Below, piece after piece: positions 1 through 7,562 of a DNA stretch of 64,000 bases. The stretch is taken from contig NZ_JAKSXY010000047.1 of NCBI RefSeq assembly GCF_022829445.1, forward strand, positions 1-64,000. Reading direction: 5' to 3'. Positions within the stretch are counted from its first letter, which is position 1, and the number at the start of each line of letters is the position of its first letter. Origin of the DNA: Methylobacterium sp. J-068 (GTDB lineage: Bacteria > Pseudomonadota > Alphaproteobacteria > Rhizobiales > Beijerinckiaceae). The notes under the pieces were generated by a model that saw only the letters and a list, made by a program, of their open reading frames with translations, was not told the origin of the DNA and searched no databases. The position numbers and the translations under genes were made by a program.

Positions 1-39
1 TCCGGTAGATTAGGTCGGACAGCTGACGAGACGGAGCGC

Positions 40-141
40 GGGTCCCCTCTCCTGGAAGGAGAGGGACAGGGTGAGGTGCGTGACCTCTCCGGAGATGGAC
101 TACACCTCACCCCAACCCTCTCCTTCCAGGAGAGGGAGCCC
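40..141. repeat. 102-bp palindromic intergenic repeat, copy 1
   Basis: A near-perfect long inverted repeat: arms beginning GGGTCCCCTCTCCTGG and ending CCAGGAGAGGGAGCCC fold back on each other around a centre near CTCCGGAG. A second copy lies at 56869-56970 in the opposite orientation; I count 4 differences in 102 bases. Such short, non-coding, strongly folding elements behave like REP/MITE-type dispersed repeats. It sits beyond the 3' end of the MATE gene (stop at 291), so it could also end transcripts. I see nothing else recognisable in 1-290. Confidence 0.85.
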
Positions 142-290
142 GGCGCGATCCAGCGATCCGAAGTGATCAGCCGGGACCAGTATAAGACAAGAAGTATTTC
201 TCATGACAAATCGGGTGCGGTGGCACCCGGGACGATCGGCGTGCCTCGGCGTCCCGTCGTTTCATCGAGACACGAAGCACCCGCGCGAGA

Positions 291-1670
291 TCACGCGCGC
301 CTCAGCCCGGGCGCCGCCCCGTCCGGGAGCGCCGAGGCGGGCGCGCGAAACGTGCCGCGCGTCAGGCCCGGATAGGCCAGGGCCTGGCTCAGGCCACGCC
401 CGGCCAGGAGAATCAGGAACGAGAGCCACAGGCCGCCATTGCCGAGGCCCGCCTCGTGGGCAGCCAGCAGGGCCAGCCCGTAGAGGGCACTCGCGGCGAG
501 CATCAGGTTGCGCATCGCCCGGGTCCAGGTCGCCCCGATATAGATGCCGTCGAAGGCGAAGGGCACGGCGGCCATCAGGGGCGCGAGGGCGGCGGGCAGG
601 AGATACAGGCGCGCCATGGCGCGCACCTCCGGACTCGTGGTCACCGCGTCGATGAAGGCGTTTCCGGCGACGAGGAAGCCGCCCGCGATGACCGCGCCGA
701 AGGCGAGGCACCAGAGCAGGCTGAGGCGGGCGGCGCGGCGGAAACGCGCCTCGTCGCGCGCGCCGACCGCCTGTCCGCACAGGGTCTCGGCGGCGGTGGC
801 GAACCCGTCGAGGAAGAACCCGCCGATCATGAAGAGATTCCACAGGACGGCATTGGCGGCCAGCACCACGTCGCCGGAGCGCGCGCCGAGCGCCGAGAAC
901 AGCGTGATGCAGCCCACGAGCAGCAGGGTCCGCACCATCACGTCGGCGTTGACGCTGAGCATCCGGGCGAGCGCCAGGGGGTCGCGCACCACCCGGAACG
1001 GCACCGCGAAGGGCCGCGAGCCCAGCCGCGCCAGCAGGATCAGGCCGAGGCCCGCGCCCGCCGCCTCGGCGATCAGGGTGGCGAGGCCGGCGCCCGCGAC
1101 GCTCATGTCGGCCCAGAGCACGAACACCAGGGTGAGCACGATGTTGGTGAGGTTGATCGCGACCTGGAGAATCAGCCCGAGGTCGGTCCGGCCGCGCCCC
1201 AGCACCGAGCCGAGGATGGCGTAGTTCGCCAGGGTGAAGGGCGCGGCGAAGATGCGGATGTGAAAGTAAGCCGAGAGCCCGGCGATCACCGCCGGGCTCG
1301 CGCCGCTCAGGGAGAAGGCGGCCCGGCCGATCGGCCCCTGCAGCAGCACGATGAGGAGGCCGACGAGCAGGCCGGCGGCCAGCGCCCGCGCGAGGGTGCG
1401 GTCAACCTCCGCCGCGTCCCGCGCGCCCACCGCCTGCGCGGTGAGCCCGGCGGTGGCCATGCGCAGCGACCCGAACGACCAGAAGATCGCGTCGAAGATG
1501 ACCGCGCCCAGCGCCATCGCGCCGAGGAGCGCGGCATCCCCCAGCCGTCCGATCACGGTGGCGCCGACGAAGCCGAGGAGCGGCGTCGTGACGTTGGCGA
1601 GCGTCATCGGCAGGGCGAGCGCGAGAACGCGCCGGCTCGTGGCCGGGCTGTCGGACGGCGTCATGACCAT
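291..1670 (-). CDS. MATE family efflux transporter (DinF-like)
   Basis: A 459-residue protein that is almost wholly hydrophobic, with about twelve membrane segments arranged as two homologous halves, typical of MATE multidrug/cation antiporters. The N-terminal half opens with a helix of the kind LALPMTLANVTTPLLG, as in the DinF branch of MATE proteins, and the second half contains LWNLFMIGGFFLDGFATAAE, with the acidic residue expected in a cation-coupled carrier. It would extrude organic cations or drugs across the inner membrane in exchange for H+ or Na+. Length is normal (about 450). A start two codons further in is possible. It is followed by the DUF971 gene on the same strand (gap 31 bp), so the two may be co-transcribed. 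Substrate cannot be told from the sequence. Confidence 0.9.
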   Translation of the reverse strand: MVMTPSDSPATSRRVLALALPMTLANVTTPLLGFVGATVIGRLGDAALLGAMALGAVIFDAIFWSFGSLRMATAGLTAQAVGARDAAEVDRTLARALAAGLLVGLLIVLLQGPIGRAAFSLSGASPAVIAGLSAYFHIRIFAAPFTLANYAILGSVLGRGRTDLGLILQVAINLTNIVLTLVFVLWADMSVAGAGLATLIAEAAGAGLGLILLARLGSRPFAVPFRVVRDPLALARMLSVNADVMVRTLLLVGCITLFSALGARSGDVVLAANAVLWNLFMIGGFFLDGFATAAETLCGQAVGARDEARFRRAARLSLLWCLAFGAVIAGGFLVAGNAFIDAVTTSPEVRAMARLYLLPAALAPLMAAVPFAFDGIYIGATWTRAMRNLMLAASALYGLALLAAHEAGLGNGGLWLSFLILLAGRGLSQALAYPGLTRGTFRAPASALPDGAAPGLRRA

Positions 1671-1701
1671 AGACCTTCGCGGGGGAACCGGAACTCGGTG
1701 T

Positions 1702-2166
1702 TCAGTGGCAGCCGCACCCGCTGCCGCAGCTTCCGCCGCCGTCGCTCGGCTTCGCGGCGGGCGCCGCAGCCCGGCGCGCCGGGTCGCGGCTCAGGCCCCG
1801 CTCTTCCAGTTCCGACAGGTAGGTCGCCCAGCGGTTCCGGTACTCGCGGCCGAGGTCGTAGAGATAGGCCCAGCCGAACAGGCCGGTGTCGTGCATGTCG
1901 TCGAAGGTCAGCTTCACCGCGTAGTTGCCGATGGGCTCGACCTTGAGGATGGCCACGTCCCGCTTGCCGCCGATGACCTTGCGCTCGGCGGGCGAGTGGC
2001 CCTGCACCTCGGCCGAGGGGCTCGACACCCGCAGGTATTCCGCCGGCAGGACGAAGCGCCCGCCATCCTCGAAGGCGACGTTCAGGCTGCGCTTGTCCCC
2101 GGCGAGACGGATCTCGGTGGGCCAGCGCTCCGGCGCGCCCTGCGGATCGACAGTCTGTTGATTCAT
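1702..2166 (-). CDS. DUF971 / gamma-butyrobetaine hydroxylase-like N-terminal domain protein
   Basis: A 154-residue soluble protein. The central part (WPTEIRLAGDKRSLNVAFEDG, FVLPAEYLRV, then FDDMHDTGLFGWAYLYDLG) matches the DUF971 domain, also found at the N-terminus of gamma-butyrobetaine hydroxylases and fused to some Mrp/ApbC iron-sulfur carriers. The tail is a Gly/Ala-rich linker ending CGSGCGCH, four closely spaced cysteine/histidine ligands that look metal-binding. I chose the ATG at 2166 because it follows AGGGAAAG; the frame stays open upstream, but that extension is low in conserved sequence. It is divergent from moaA, a radical-SAM enzyme needing 4Fe-4S clusters, so a role in cluster delivery is a reasonable guess but not shown. 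Confidence 0.8.
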   Translation of the reverse strand: MNQQTVDPQGAPERWPTEIRLAGDKRSLNVAFEDGGRFVLPAEYLRVSSPSAEVQGHSPAERKVIGGKRDVAILKVEPIGNYAVKLTFDDMHDTGLFGWAYLYDLGREYRNRWATYLSELEERGLSRDPARRAAAPAAKPSDGGGSCGSGCGCH

Positions 2167-2326
2167 GACAGCTTTCCCTGGCGCCGACGGTCGCTCGCCT
2201 TGCATGGCTCTCGAGAGCCGCGCAAACTTGCCCCTGACCGCGCGAGACCTCATATGACGTGCCATGTTAGGTTCGTCACGCGACCGCGCCAACGCCTTGT
2301 CCCCGCAGCAGAGCACAGAAACCCGC

Positions 2327-3364
2327 ATGTGGGGTCCCCGCGCCACCGATGCCTTCGCTCCGAGCGCGCCCGCGCCGCTGATCGACCCGTTCCAGCGGGC
2401 GATCACCTACCTGCGCATCTCGGTCACCGATCGCTGCGATCTGCGCTGCGTCTACTGCATGTCCGACGACATGCAGTTCCTGCCCAAGCGCGACCTGCTC
2501 TCCCTGGAGGAGCTGGATCGGCTCTGCGCGGTCTTCATCCAACGCGGCGTGAGGAAGCTCCGCATCACCGGTGGCGAGCCGCTGGTGCGCCGCGACATCA
2601 TGCACCTGTTCCGGCGCCTCTCGCGGCACCTCGATACGGGAGCGCTCGAAGAACTGACGATGACCACCAACGGGACGCAGCTCGGGCGCTTCGCGCCGGA
2701 ACTGGCCGCCCTCGGTGTCCGCCGCGTCAACGTCTCCCTCGACACCCTCGACCCCGTGAAGTTCCGGGCCGTGACCCGGCGGGGCGACCTCAAGGTGGTT
2801 CTCGACGGCATCGAGACGGCGCGCAGGGCCGGCATCAAGGTGAAGATCAACGCCGTGGCGCTGAAGGGCGTGAACGAGGACGAGATCGCCGACATGATCG
2901 CCTGGGCGCATGGCGACGGCATGGACATGACGCTGATCGAGGTCATGCCGCTCGGCGAGATCGAGGGCGATCGCACCGACCAGTTCCTGCCGCTCTCGGT
3001 CGCCCGGGCCCGGCTGGAGAGCCGCTACACCATGACGCCCCTGCCCGACCGCACGGGCGGCCCGGCGCGCTACGTGCGCATCGCGGAGACCGGCGGGCGC
3101 CTCGGCTTCATCACGCCGCTGACCCATAATTTCTGCGAGAGCTGCAACCGCGTCCGCCTGACCTGCACCGGCAAGCTCTACATGTGCCTCGGCCAGGAGG
3201 ATGCCGCGGACCTCCGCGAGGCTCTGCGCGCCTCGCCGGACGATACGCTGGTGACACAGGCGGTGATCGACGCCATCGCGCGCAAACCCAAGGGCCACGA
3301 CTTCGTCATCGAGCGGGCGCGCCCCGCCGCCGTGCCGCGCCACATGAGCGTCACCGGCGGATAA
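2327..3364 (+). CDS. moaA: GTP 3',8-cyclase MoaA (molybdenum cofactor biosynthesis)
   Basis: Radical-SAM enzyme of the first step of molybdenum cofactor synthesis, rearranging GTP to 3',8-cyclo-7,8-dihydro-GTP. The N-terminal half has the SAM-binding 4Fe-4S motif CDLRCVYC inside ISVTDRCD, followed by [12 protein letters not shown]. The C-terminal half has the second, substrate-binding cluster motif [11 protein letters not shown] with a further C (LYMC). The protein ends in a Gly-Gly pair, which in this family is needed for activity. The frame is open from 2264; I prefer ATG 2327 because about 26 residues then precede [11 protein letters not shown], as in relatives. Length 345 residues is normal. 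Other moa genes are not in the window. Confidence 0.95.
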   Translation: MWGPRATDAFAPSAPAPLIDPFQRAITYLRISVTDRCDLRCVYCMSDDMQFLPKRDLLSLEELDRLCAVFIQRGVRKLRITGGEPLVRRDIMHLFRRLSRHLDTGALEELTMTTNGTQLGRFAPELAALGVRRVNVSLDTLDPVKFRAVTRRGDLKVVLDGIETARRAGIKVKINAVALKGVNEDEIADMIAWAHGDGMDMTLIEVMPLGEIEGDRTDQFLPLSVARARLESRYTMTPLPDRTGGPARYVRIAETGGRLGFITPLTHNFCESCNRVRLTCTGKLYMCLGQEDAADLREALRASPDDTLVTQAVIDAIARKPKGHDFVIERARPAAVPRHMSVTGG

Positions 3365-3407
3365 GCATCGGGGCCGGTTTGACCCTCGCGGGGTTCGCTC
3401 CTAGACC

Positions 3408-3434
3408 CCGCTCGTATTCTGGATACGAGCGGAG
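3408..3434 (+). promoter_or_regulatory. Perfect 10-bp hairpin overlapping the ribosome-binding site of the downstream dehydrogenase
   Basis: CCGCTCGTAT at 3408-3417 and its exact reverse complement ATACGAGCGG at 3423-3432 are separated by the five bases TCTGG. The right arm contains or abuts the Shine-Dalgarno stretch GAGCGGAG, and the ATG follows at 3435. As RNA this would form a strong stem that hides the ribosome site. As DNA it is a 25-bp dyad suitable for a dimeric repressor. The sequence does not decide between these. Confidence 0.6.
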
Positions 3435-4307
3435 ATGATGATGGCGAAGGTCGCGTTCCTGGGCCTCGGCGTGATGGGCGGCCCGATGGCCCGCCACCTT
3501 GCCCGGAAGGGCCACGAGGTCACCGTCTACAACCGTACCGCCGCCAAGGCGGAGGCCTGGGTGGCCGAGCATGGCGGCGCCTTCGCCGCGACCCCGCGCG
3601 AGGCCGCACGGGGTCAGGCGATCGTCTTCGCCTGCGTCGGCAACGACGACGACCTGCGCAGCATCACCCTGGGAGAGGACGGCGCCTTCGCGGGCATGGA
3701 CGCGGGCGCGGTCTTCGTCGACCACACCACCGCCTCGGCCGAGGTCGCCCGCGAACTCTCCGACGCGGCGAAGGCCGCCGGGCTCGGCTTCATCGATGCG
3801 CCGGTCTCCGGTGGACAGGCGGGCGCCGAGAACGGCGCCCTCACGGTGATGTGCGGCGGCGAGCCCGACACCTATGCCCGCGTCGAGCCCGCGATCCTGT
3901 GCTTTGCCCGCGCCAGCCGCCTGATGGGTCCGGCCGGCTCCGGCCAACTCACCAAGATGGTGAACCAGATCGCCATCGCGGGCCTCGTCCAGGGTCTCTC
4001 CGAGGCGGTGCACTTCGCCAAGCGTGCCGGGCTCGACGTCGAATCCGTGCTGGAGGTGATCTCCAAGGGCGCGGCCGGCTCCTGGCAGATGGAGAATCGC
4101 GGCAAGACCATGAATGCCGCCAAGTTCGACTTCGGCTTCGCCGTCGACTGGATGCGCAAGGACCTCGGCATCCTGCTCGCTGAGGCCCGCCGAAACGGCG
4201 CGCAATTGCCCGTTACCGCCCTGGTCGACCAGTTCTACGCCGACGTTCAGGCCATGGGCGGGCAGCGCTGGGACACCTCCGCGCTCATCGCGCGCCTGGA
4301 GAAGTAA
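3435..4307 (+). CDS. NAD(P)-dependent beta-hydroxyacid dehydrogenase (3-hydroxyisobutyrate dehydrogenase / tartronate-semialdehyde reductase family)
   Basis: A 290-residue enzyme with the full signature of the beta-hydroxyacid dehydrogenase family. It has an N-terminal Rossmann dinucleotide motif GLGVMG (residues 10-15), the substrate-binding motif DAPVSGG near residue 121, and the catalytic lysine in GSGQLTKMVNQ near residue 174. The C-terminal all-helical half includes KDLGILLAEA. The family reversibly oxidises 3-hydroxy acids such as 3-hydroxyisobutyrate, D-glycerate/tartronate semialdehyde or related C4 acids. The exact substrate is not readable here. Three ATG codons in a row occur at 3435, 3438 and 3441. 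It stands alone on the + strand between moaA and the convergent miaA. The hairpin covering its ribosome site is unusual. Confidence 0.88.
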   Translation: MMMAKVAFLGLGVMGGPMARHLARKGHEVTVYNRTAAKAEAWVAEHGGAFAATPREAARGQAIVFACVGNDDDLRSITLGEDGAFAGMDAGAVFVDHTTASAEVARELSDAAKAAGLGFIDAPVSGGQAGAENGALTVMCGGEPDTYARVEPAILCFARASRLMGPAGSGQLTKMVNQIAIAGLVQGLSEAVHFAKRAGLDVESVLEVISKGAAGSWQMENRGKTMNAAKFDFGFAVDWMRKDLGILLAEARRNGAQLPVTALVDQFYADVQAMGGQRWDTSALIARLEK

Positions 4308-4323
4308 GACCGGACCGCCACGA

Positions 4324-4343
4324 GCCCGACCCATGGGTCGGGT
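4324..4343. terminator. Hairpin between convergent dehydrogenase and miaA genes
   Basis: CCCGACCC-AT-GGGTCGGG (4325-4342) is a perfect inverted repeat in the 36-bp space between two convergent stop codons. The T tract is weak on both sides (TTCATC on +), so a bidirectional terminator is likely by position rather than by classic sequence. Confidence 0.5.
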
Positions 4344-5303
4344 TCATCGAGATCTCACATCGAGACGGGCGCGGGCCTGCCCAAGCGCCTCCTCGGGCGC
4401 GGTCCAGGTCCAATCCGCGCCCATCTGGTGCCGGAACCAGGTGAATTGCCGCTTGGCGTAGCGCCGCGTATCGCCCTGTCCGCGCCGGACCGCCTCCTCC
4501 AAGGGGATCGTTCCGTCGAGATGGGCGATCAGGCCGGGCACGCCGTGCGCGCGCATGATCGGCAGCATCGGGTCGAGGCGCCGCGCCCGCAGGGCTGCCA
4601 CCTCGTCGAGGGCGCCCGATGCCATCATCGCGGCGAAACGCGTGTCGATGGCGCGGCGCAGGGTCTCGCGCTCGGGCGCGAGGAACAGCTTGAGCAGCGG
4701 CCGCCCGGCGAGCGGACCGGGCGTGCGCGCGCCGTGAAACTCCGCGATGGGCCGGCCCGTCGCCGCCAGGATCTCGAGGGCGCGCATGACGCGGGCGCGG
4801 TCGCTCGGGCGAAGCGCTTCGGCTCCGGCCGGATCGCGGGCCGCGAGGTCCGCGTGGAGCGCCTCCGTCGGCCGCCCTTCCGCCTCGGCCCGGAGCGCTG
4901 CCCGAACCGCGTCGGGCACCGGCGGCAGGTCCGAGAGCCCCTCTTCGAGCGCCCGGAAATAGAGGCCCGTGCCGCCGACGAAGATCGGCAGGCGGCCCTG
5001 GTCACGCAGATCGCCGAGGAGCGTGGTCGCCGCGCGGGCGAAGTGACCGGCCGAGTAGTTCACCGCGCCGTCGACGTGCCCGTAGAGGCGATGGGGCGCC
5101 TGCCCCTCCTCCTCAGCGCTCGGACGCGCGGAGAGACGGCGCAGATCGGCGTAGACCTGCATCGAATCGGTGTTGACGACCACGCCGTCGAGGTCGCGCG
5201 CCAGCGCCAGCGCCAGCCCCGACTTGCCCGAGGCGGTCGGCCCTGCGATGAGGATCGCCGCCGGCAGAGCCTGCGCGTAGGTGCGTTGCGTGACCGGCGA
5301 CAC
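4344..5303 (-). CDS. miaA: tRNA dimethylallyltransferase MiaA
   Basis: Transfers a dimethylallyl group to N6 of adenosine 37 in tRNAs reading codons that start with U, the first step of ms2i6A formation. With a GTG start at 5303 the P-loop GPTASGKS lies at residues 21-28. Family motifs follow: VNTDSMQVYADLRRLSARPS, a YSAGHFARAA segment, FVGGTGLYFRALEEGLSDLP, SDRARVMRALEI, and a C-terminal DTRRYAKRQFTWFRHQ that contacts the anticodon loop. The open frame extends another 36 codons upstream but would then cross into serB. The GTG leaves 19 bp between the two divergent starts, with GGGAG upstream. At 319 residues it has the usual length. Confidence 0.92.
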   Translation of the reverse strand: MSPVTQRTYAQALPAAILIAGPTASGKSGLALALARDLDGVVVNTDSMQVYADLRRLSARPSAEEEGQAPHRLYGHVDGAVNYSAGHFARAATTLLGDLRDQGRLPIFVGGTGLYFRALEEGLSDLPPVPDAVRAALRAEAEGRPTEALHADLAARDPAGAEALRPSDRARVMRALEILAATGRPIAEFHGARTPGPLAGRPLLKLFLAPERETLRRAIDTRFAAMMASGALDEVAALRARRLDPMLPIMRAHGVPGLIAHLDGTIPLEEAVRRGQGDTRRYAKRQFTWFRHQMGADWTWTAPEEALGQARARLDVRSR

Positions 5304-5322
5304 TGGCGTGGAAAGCTCCCGG

Positions 5323-6219
5323 ATGACCCTCGTCGCGATCCTGATAGCAAACGAGAGCCGCCCCGCCATCACCGATGCGGTGCTGGCCGAGACCCGCGCC
5401 GTGATGCGCACTGAGCATCAGCCGCGCATCCTGCACGGCGAGGTCGCCGCCGAGGTGCTCGTGCCCGGCGCGCCCGCCGACGCGCCGGGCCTGGCACGCC
5501 GCCTGCGCGCGGCGCTCGCCGCCGAGCCGATCGACGTCGCGGTGATCGCAGGCGGGCCGCATCGGCGCAAGCGCCTGTTCCTGGCCGACATGGATTCGAC
5601 CATGATCGAGCAGGAATGCATCGACGAACTCGCCGACACGATCGGGCTGAAGGATCGCGTCGCCGCGATCACCGAGCGGGCCATGCGCGGCGAGATCGCC
5701 TTCGGTCCGGCCCTGCGCGAGCGTGTCGCCCTCCTGCGGGGCGTCCCCGTGGGCAAGATCGACGCGCTGATCGCCGAGCGCATCACGCTGACGCCGGGCG
5801 GGCGCACCCTGGTCCAGACCATGAAGGCGCACGGCACCCATACCTGCCTGATCTCGGGCGGGTTCACCCTGTTCACCGGCCCCGTCTCGGCGCGGATCGG
5901 CTTCGACGAGGCCCACGCGACCACGCTCGGCGTGGCGGACGGGCACCTGACCGGCGAGGTCGTCGAGCCCATCGTCGACAGGGAGACCAAGCGCGCGACG
6001 CTGATCGCCCTGCGCAGCCGTTTCGGCCTCGACCCCGCCGAGACCCTGGCGGTGGGCGACGGCGCCAACGACCTCGACATGCTGCACGAGGCCGGGCTCG
6101 GGGTGGCGTTCCGGGCCAAGCCCAAGGTGGCAGCGGCCGCGCAGGTCCGGATCGACCACGGCGACCTGACCGCACTGCTCTACCTCCAGGGCTATGCAGC
6201 CAGCGAGTTCGTGGGGTGA
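5323..6219 (+). CDS. serB: Phosphoserine phosphatase SerB
   Basis: HAD-superfamily phosphatase that makes L-serine from phosphoserine, the last step of serine synthesis; serine also matters to the serine cycle of methylotrophs. An N-terminal regulatory part of about 80 residues precedes the catalytic domain. HAD motif I is DMDST (nucleophile Asp 89, general acid Asp 91), followed by the SerB-specific MIEQECIDELAD. Motif II is SGGF near residue 185, and motif IV is GDGANDLDM near residue 246. I chose ATG 5323 rather than the upstream in-frame GTG at 5281 because it leaves room for the divergent miaA start and fits the family. 298 residues, normal length. Confidence 0.95.
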   Translation: MTLVAILIANESRPAITDAVLAETRAVMRTEHQPRILHGEVAAEVLVPGAPADAPGLARRLRAALAAEPIDVAVIAGGPHRRKRLFLADMDSTMIEQECIDELADTIGLKDRVAAITERAMRGEIAFGPALRERVALLRGVPVGKIDALIAERITLTPGGRTLVQTMKAHGTHTCLISGGFTLFTGPVSARIGFDEAHATTLGVADGHLTGEVVEPIVDRETKRATLIALRSRFGLDPAETLAVGDGANDLDMLHEAGLGVAFRAKPKVAAAAQVRIDHGDLTALLYLQGYAASEFVG

Positions 6220-6280
6220 GCACGCAGGCCCGACGCCCGGCGCGCGAAGCGATGCCGCCGGGGACGCGACGGGCTCCGCG

Positions 6281-7027
6281 TCAGCGGATGCCGCCGCTGG
6301 CGGTGATCGTCTCGCCGGTCAACCAGCGGGCATCCTCGGAGGCGAGGAACGCCACCACGCCGGCGATATCGTCCGGCTGACCGGCGCGGCCGAGAGGCGT
6401 CTGGGCGACGAGGCCGGCTTCCATATCGGATCCGACGACGCCGGCCGTATGCGTGCCCTCGGTCACCACGAAGCCCGGGCTGACCACGTTCACGCGTATC
6501 CTGCGCGGGGCCAACTCGTTGGCGAGCACGCCCGAGATGGCATTCACGGCGCCTTTGGTCCCCGCATAGACCGCCGCCGTCGGCGTATGGACATGGGTGA
6601 TCGCCGAAGAGATGTTGATGATGCTGCCGCCCTCCCCGAGGTGCTTGGCGGCCGCCTGACTCGCCAGCAGCACGCCCAGCACGTTGACGTCGAAGAGGCG
6701 GCGGTAATGCGCCTCCGTCACGTCGTCGATCGCGGCGAATTCATAGACGCCCGAATTGTTGACCAATACGTCGAGCCGGCCGAACTGCGTCACGGCCGCT
6801 TCGACGAGCGCCTGCGCCTGCGCGGCATGGGTGACGTCGGCCTGGACCGCGACGGCCCTGCCCCCGGCCGCCAGGATGCCCGCGACGACCGCGTCCGCCC
6901 CGGCCCGGCTCGACGCGTAGTTCACGACGACCGCCGCGCCCTCGCGTGCCAGCGCCTTGGCGATGCCCGCCCCGATGCCCTTCGATGCGCCGGTCACCAC
7001 GGCGACCTTACCCGCAAGCTTCGACAT
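6281..7027 (-). CDS. SDR family oxidoreductase (FabG-like)
   Basis: Classical short-chain dehydrogenase/reductase of 248 residues. It has TGASKGIG at 12-19 for the cofactor, NNSG at 90-93, catalytic Ser 140/141, Tyr 154 and Lys 158 in YAGTK, and a C-terminal TGETITASGG. An Asn/Tyr-rich region after strand 2 (VVNYASS) suggests NADP(H) preference. Substrate is unknown; relatives reduce 3-oxoacyl groups or small ketones/aldehydes. A good ribosome site (GGAAGG) precedes the ATG. The gene is divergent from an ArsR-type repressor across a 106-bp spacer holding a palindrome, so it is probably the target of that regulator. The pair sits between serB and degP, genes that are close neighbours in many Rhizobiales. 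Confidence 0.88.
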   Translation of the reverse strand: MSKLAGKVAVVTGASKGIGAGIAKALAREGAAVVVNYASSRAGADAVVAGILAAGGRAVAVQADVTHAAQAQALVEAAVTQFGRLDVLVNNSGVYEFAAIDDVTEAHYRRLFDVNVLGVLLASQAAAKHLGEGGSIINISSAITHVHTPTAAVYAGTKGAVNAISGVLANELAPRRIRVNVVSPGFVVTEGTHTAGVVGSDMEAGLVAQTPLGRAGQPDDIAGVVAFLASEDARWLTGETITASGGIR

Positions 7028-7078
7028 GTGTGCTAACCTTCCGCATGGGCCGGCGCCGGAACGGCCGCCTTCGTCCCA

Positions 7079-7099
7079 TAGTTCGGTATTTCAGAACTA
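7079..7099. promoter_or_regulatory. Operator-like dyad in the SDR/arsR intergenic region
   Basis: TAGTTC-N9-GAACTA is a perfect 6-bp inverted repeat with a 9-base spacer that itself is partly symmetric. It lies 52 bp from the SDR start and 35 bp from the regulator start, where a winged-helix dimer would block both promoters. Size and placement suit an ArsR-family protein; binding is inferred. Confidence 0.5.
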
Positions 7100-7133
7100 A
7101 GGAAGCGCGGATCAAGCCCCATATGGATAAAAG

Positions 7134-7550
7134 ATGAGGCCGCTGTTCCACCCCGCGATCGAGGATATCCAGCCGGAGGCGATCCTGCACGCGCTGTCCG
7201 ATCCGGCCCGTGCGGCGATCTTCGCCAACATCCTGAGAGCGGGGTGCGTCGAGGCCTGCTCGGCCCTCTCCACGTTGGGGGACCGGGTCATCCCGAAATC
7301 CTCGCTGTCCACCCACTTCAAGGTGCTGCGCGAGGCCGGATTGATCCGCAGCGAGCGTCGCGGCGTGGAGATGCGGAACCAGTCGCGCTGGAGCGAGGTC
7401 GAGGCGCGCTTTCCCGGCCTGCTGCCCGCGATCGTCAATGCCTATGCGGCGACCTCGGGCACGGCCCGCGGCTTAGATGCCCCGGGGACGCGGCGGGACG
7501 GACAAAACGAAACCGCCGCCCTCTACGGCGGCGGCTCGGAACCTCGGTGA
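7134..7550 (+). CDS. ArsR/SmtB-family winged-helix transcriptional regulator
   Basis: A 138-residue protein with an ArsR-type winged helix in its first 100 residues: ILHALSDPARAAIFANIL, then SLSTHFKVLREAGLIRSERRG for the recognition helix and wing. It lacks the classic metal-binding CxC in the recognition helix (two cysteines occur in AGCVEAC), so it may sense an organic ligand or redox state rather than arsenic. It probably represses itself and the divergent SDR gene. The last 30 residues are low-complexity, and the coding frame runs through a strong hairpin (7513-7534) that acts as terminator for the convergent degP operon, so this 3' end does double duty. Confidence 0.85.
   Translation: MRPLFHPAIEDIQPEAILHALSDPARAAIFANILRAGCVEACSALSTLGDRVIPKSSLSTHFKVLREAGLIRSERRGVEMRNQSRWSEVEARFPGLLPAIVNAYAATSGTARGLDAPGTRRDGQNETAALYGGGSEPR
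7504..7534 (-). terminator. Rho-independent terminator of the degP operon, inside the arsR reading frame
   Basis: CCGCCGCC and GGCGGCGG (7513-7520, 7527-7534) form a perfect 8-bp GC stem with a 6-base loop. Read on the minus strand the stem is followed by TTTCGTTTT, a good uridine tract, 30-60 bp after the degP stop. The hairpin is within the last codons of the convergent ArsR gene. Confidence 0.75.
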
Positions 7551-7562
7551 CGGGTCGGCCGG

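Noticed and set aside
456..1946. 496-codon plus-strand open frame across the MATE gene
   Set aside because: Low-complexity Arg/Gly/His/Glu composition of an antisense shadow in GC-rich DNA; the minus-strand MATE protein accounts for the sequence.
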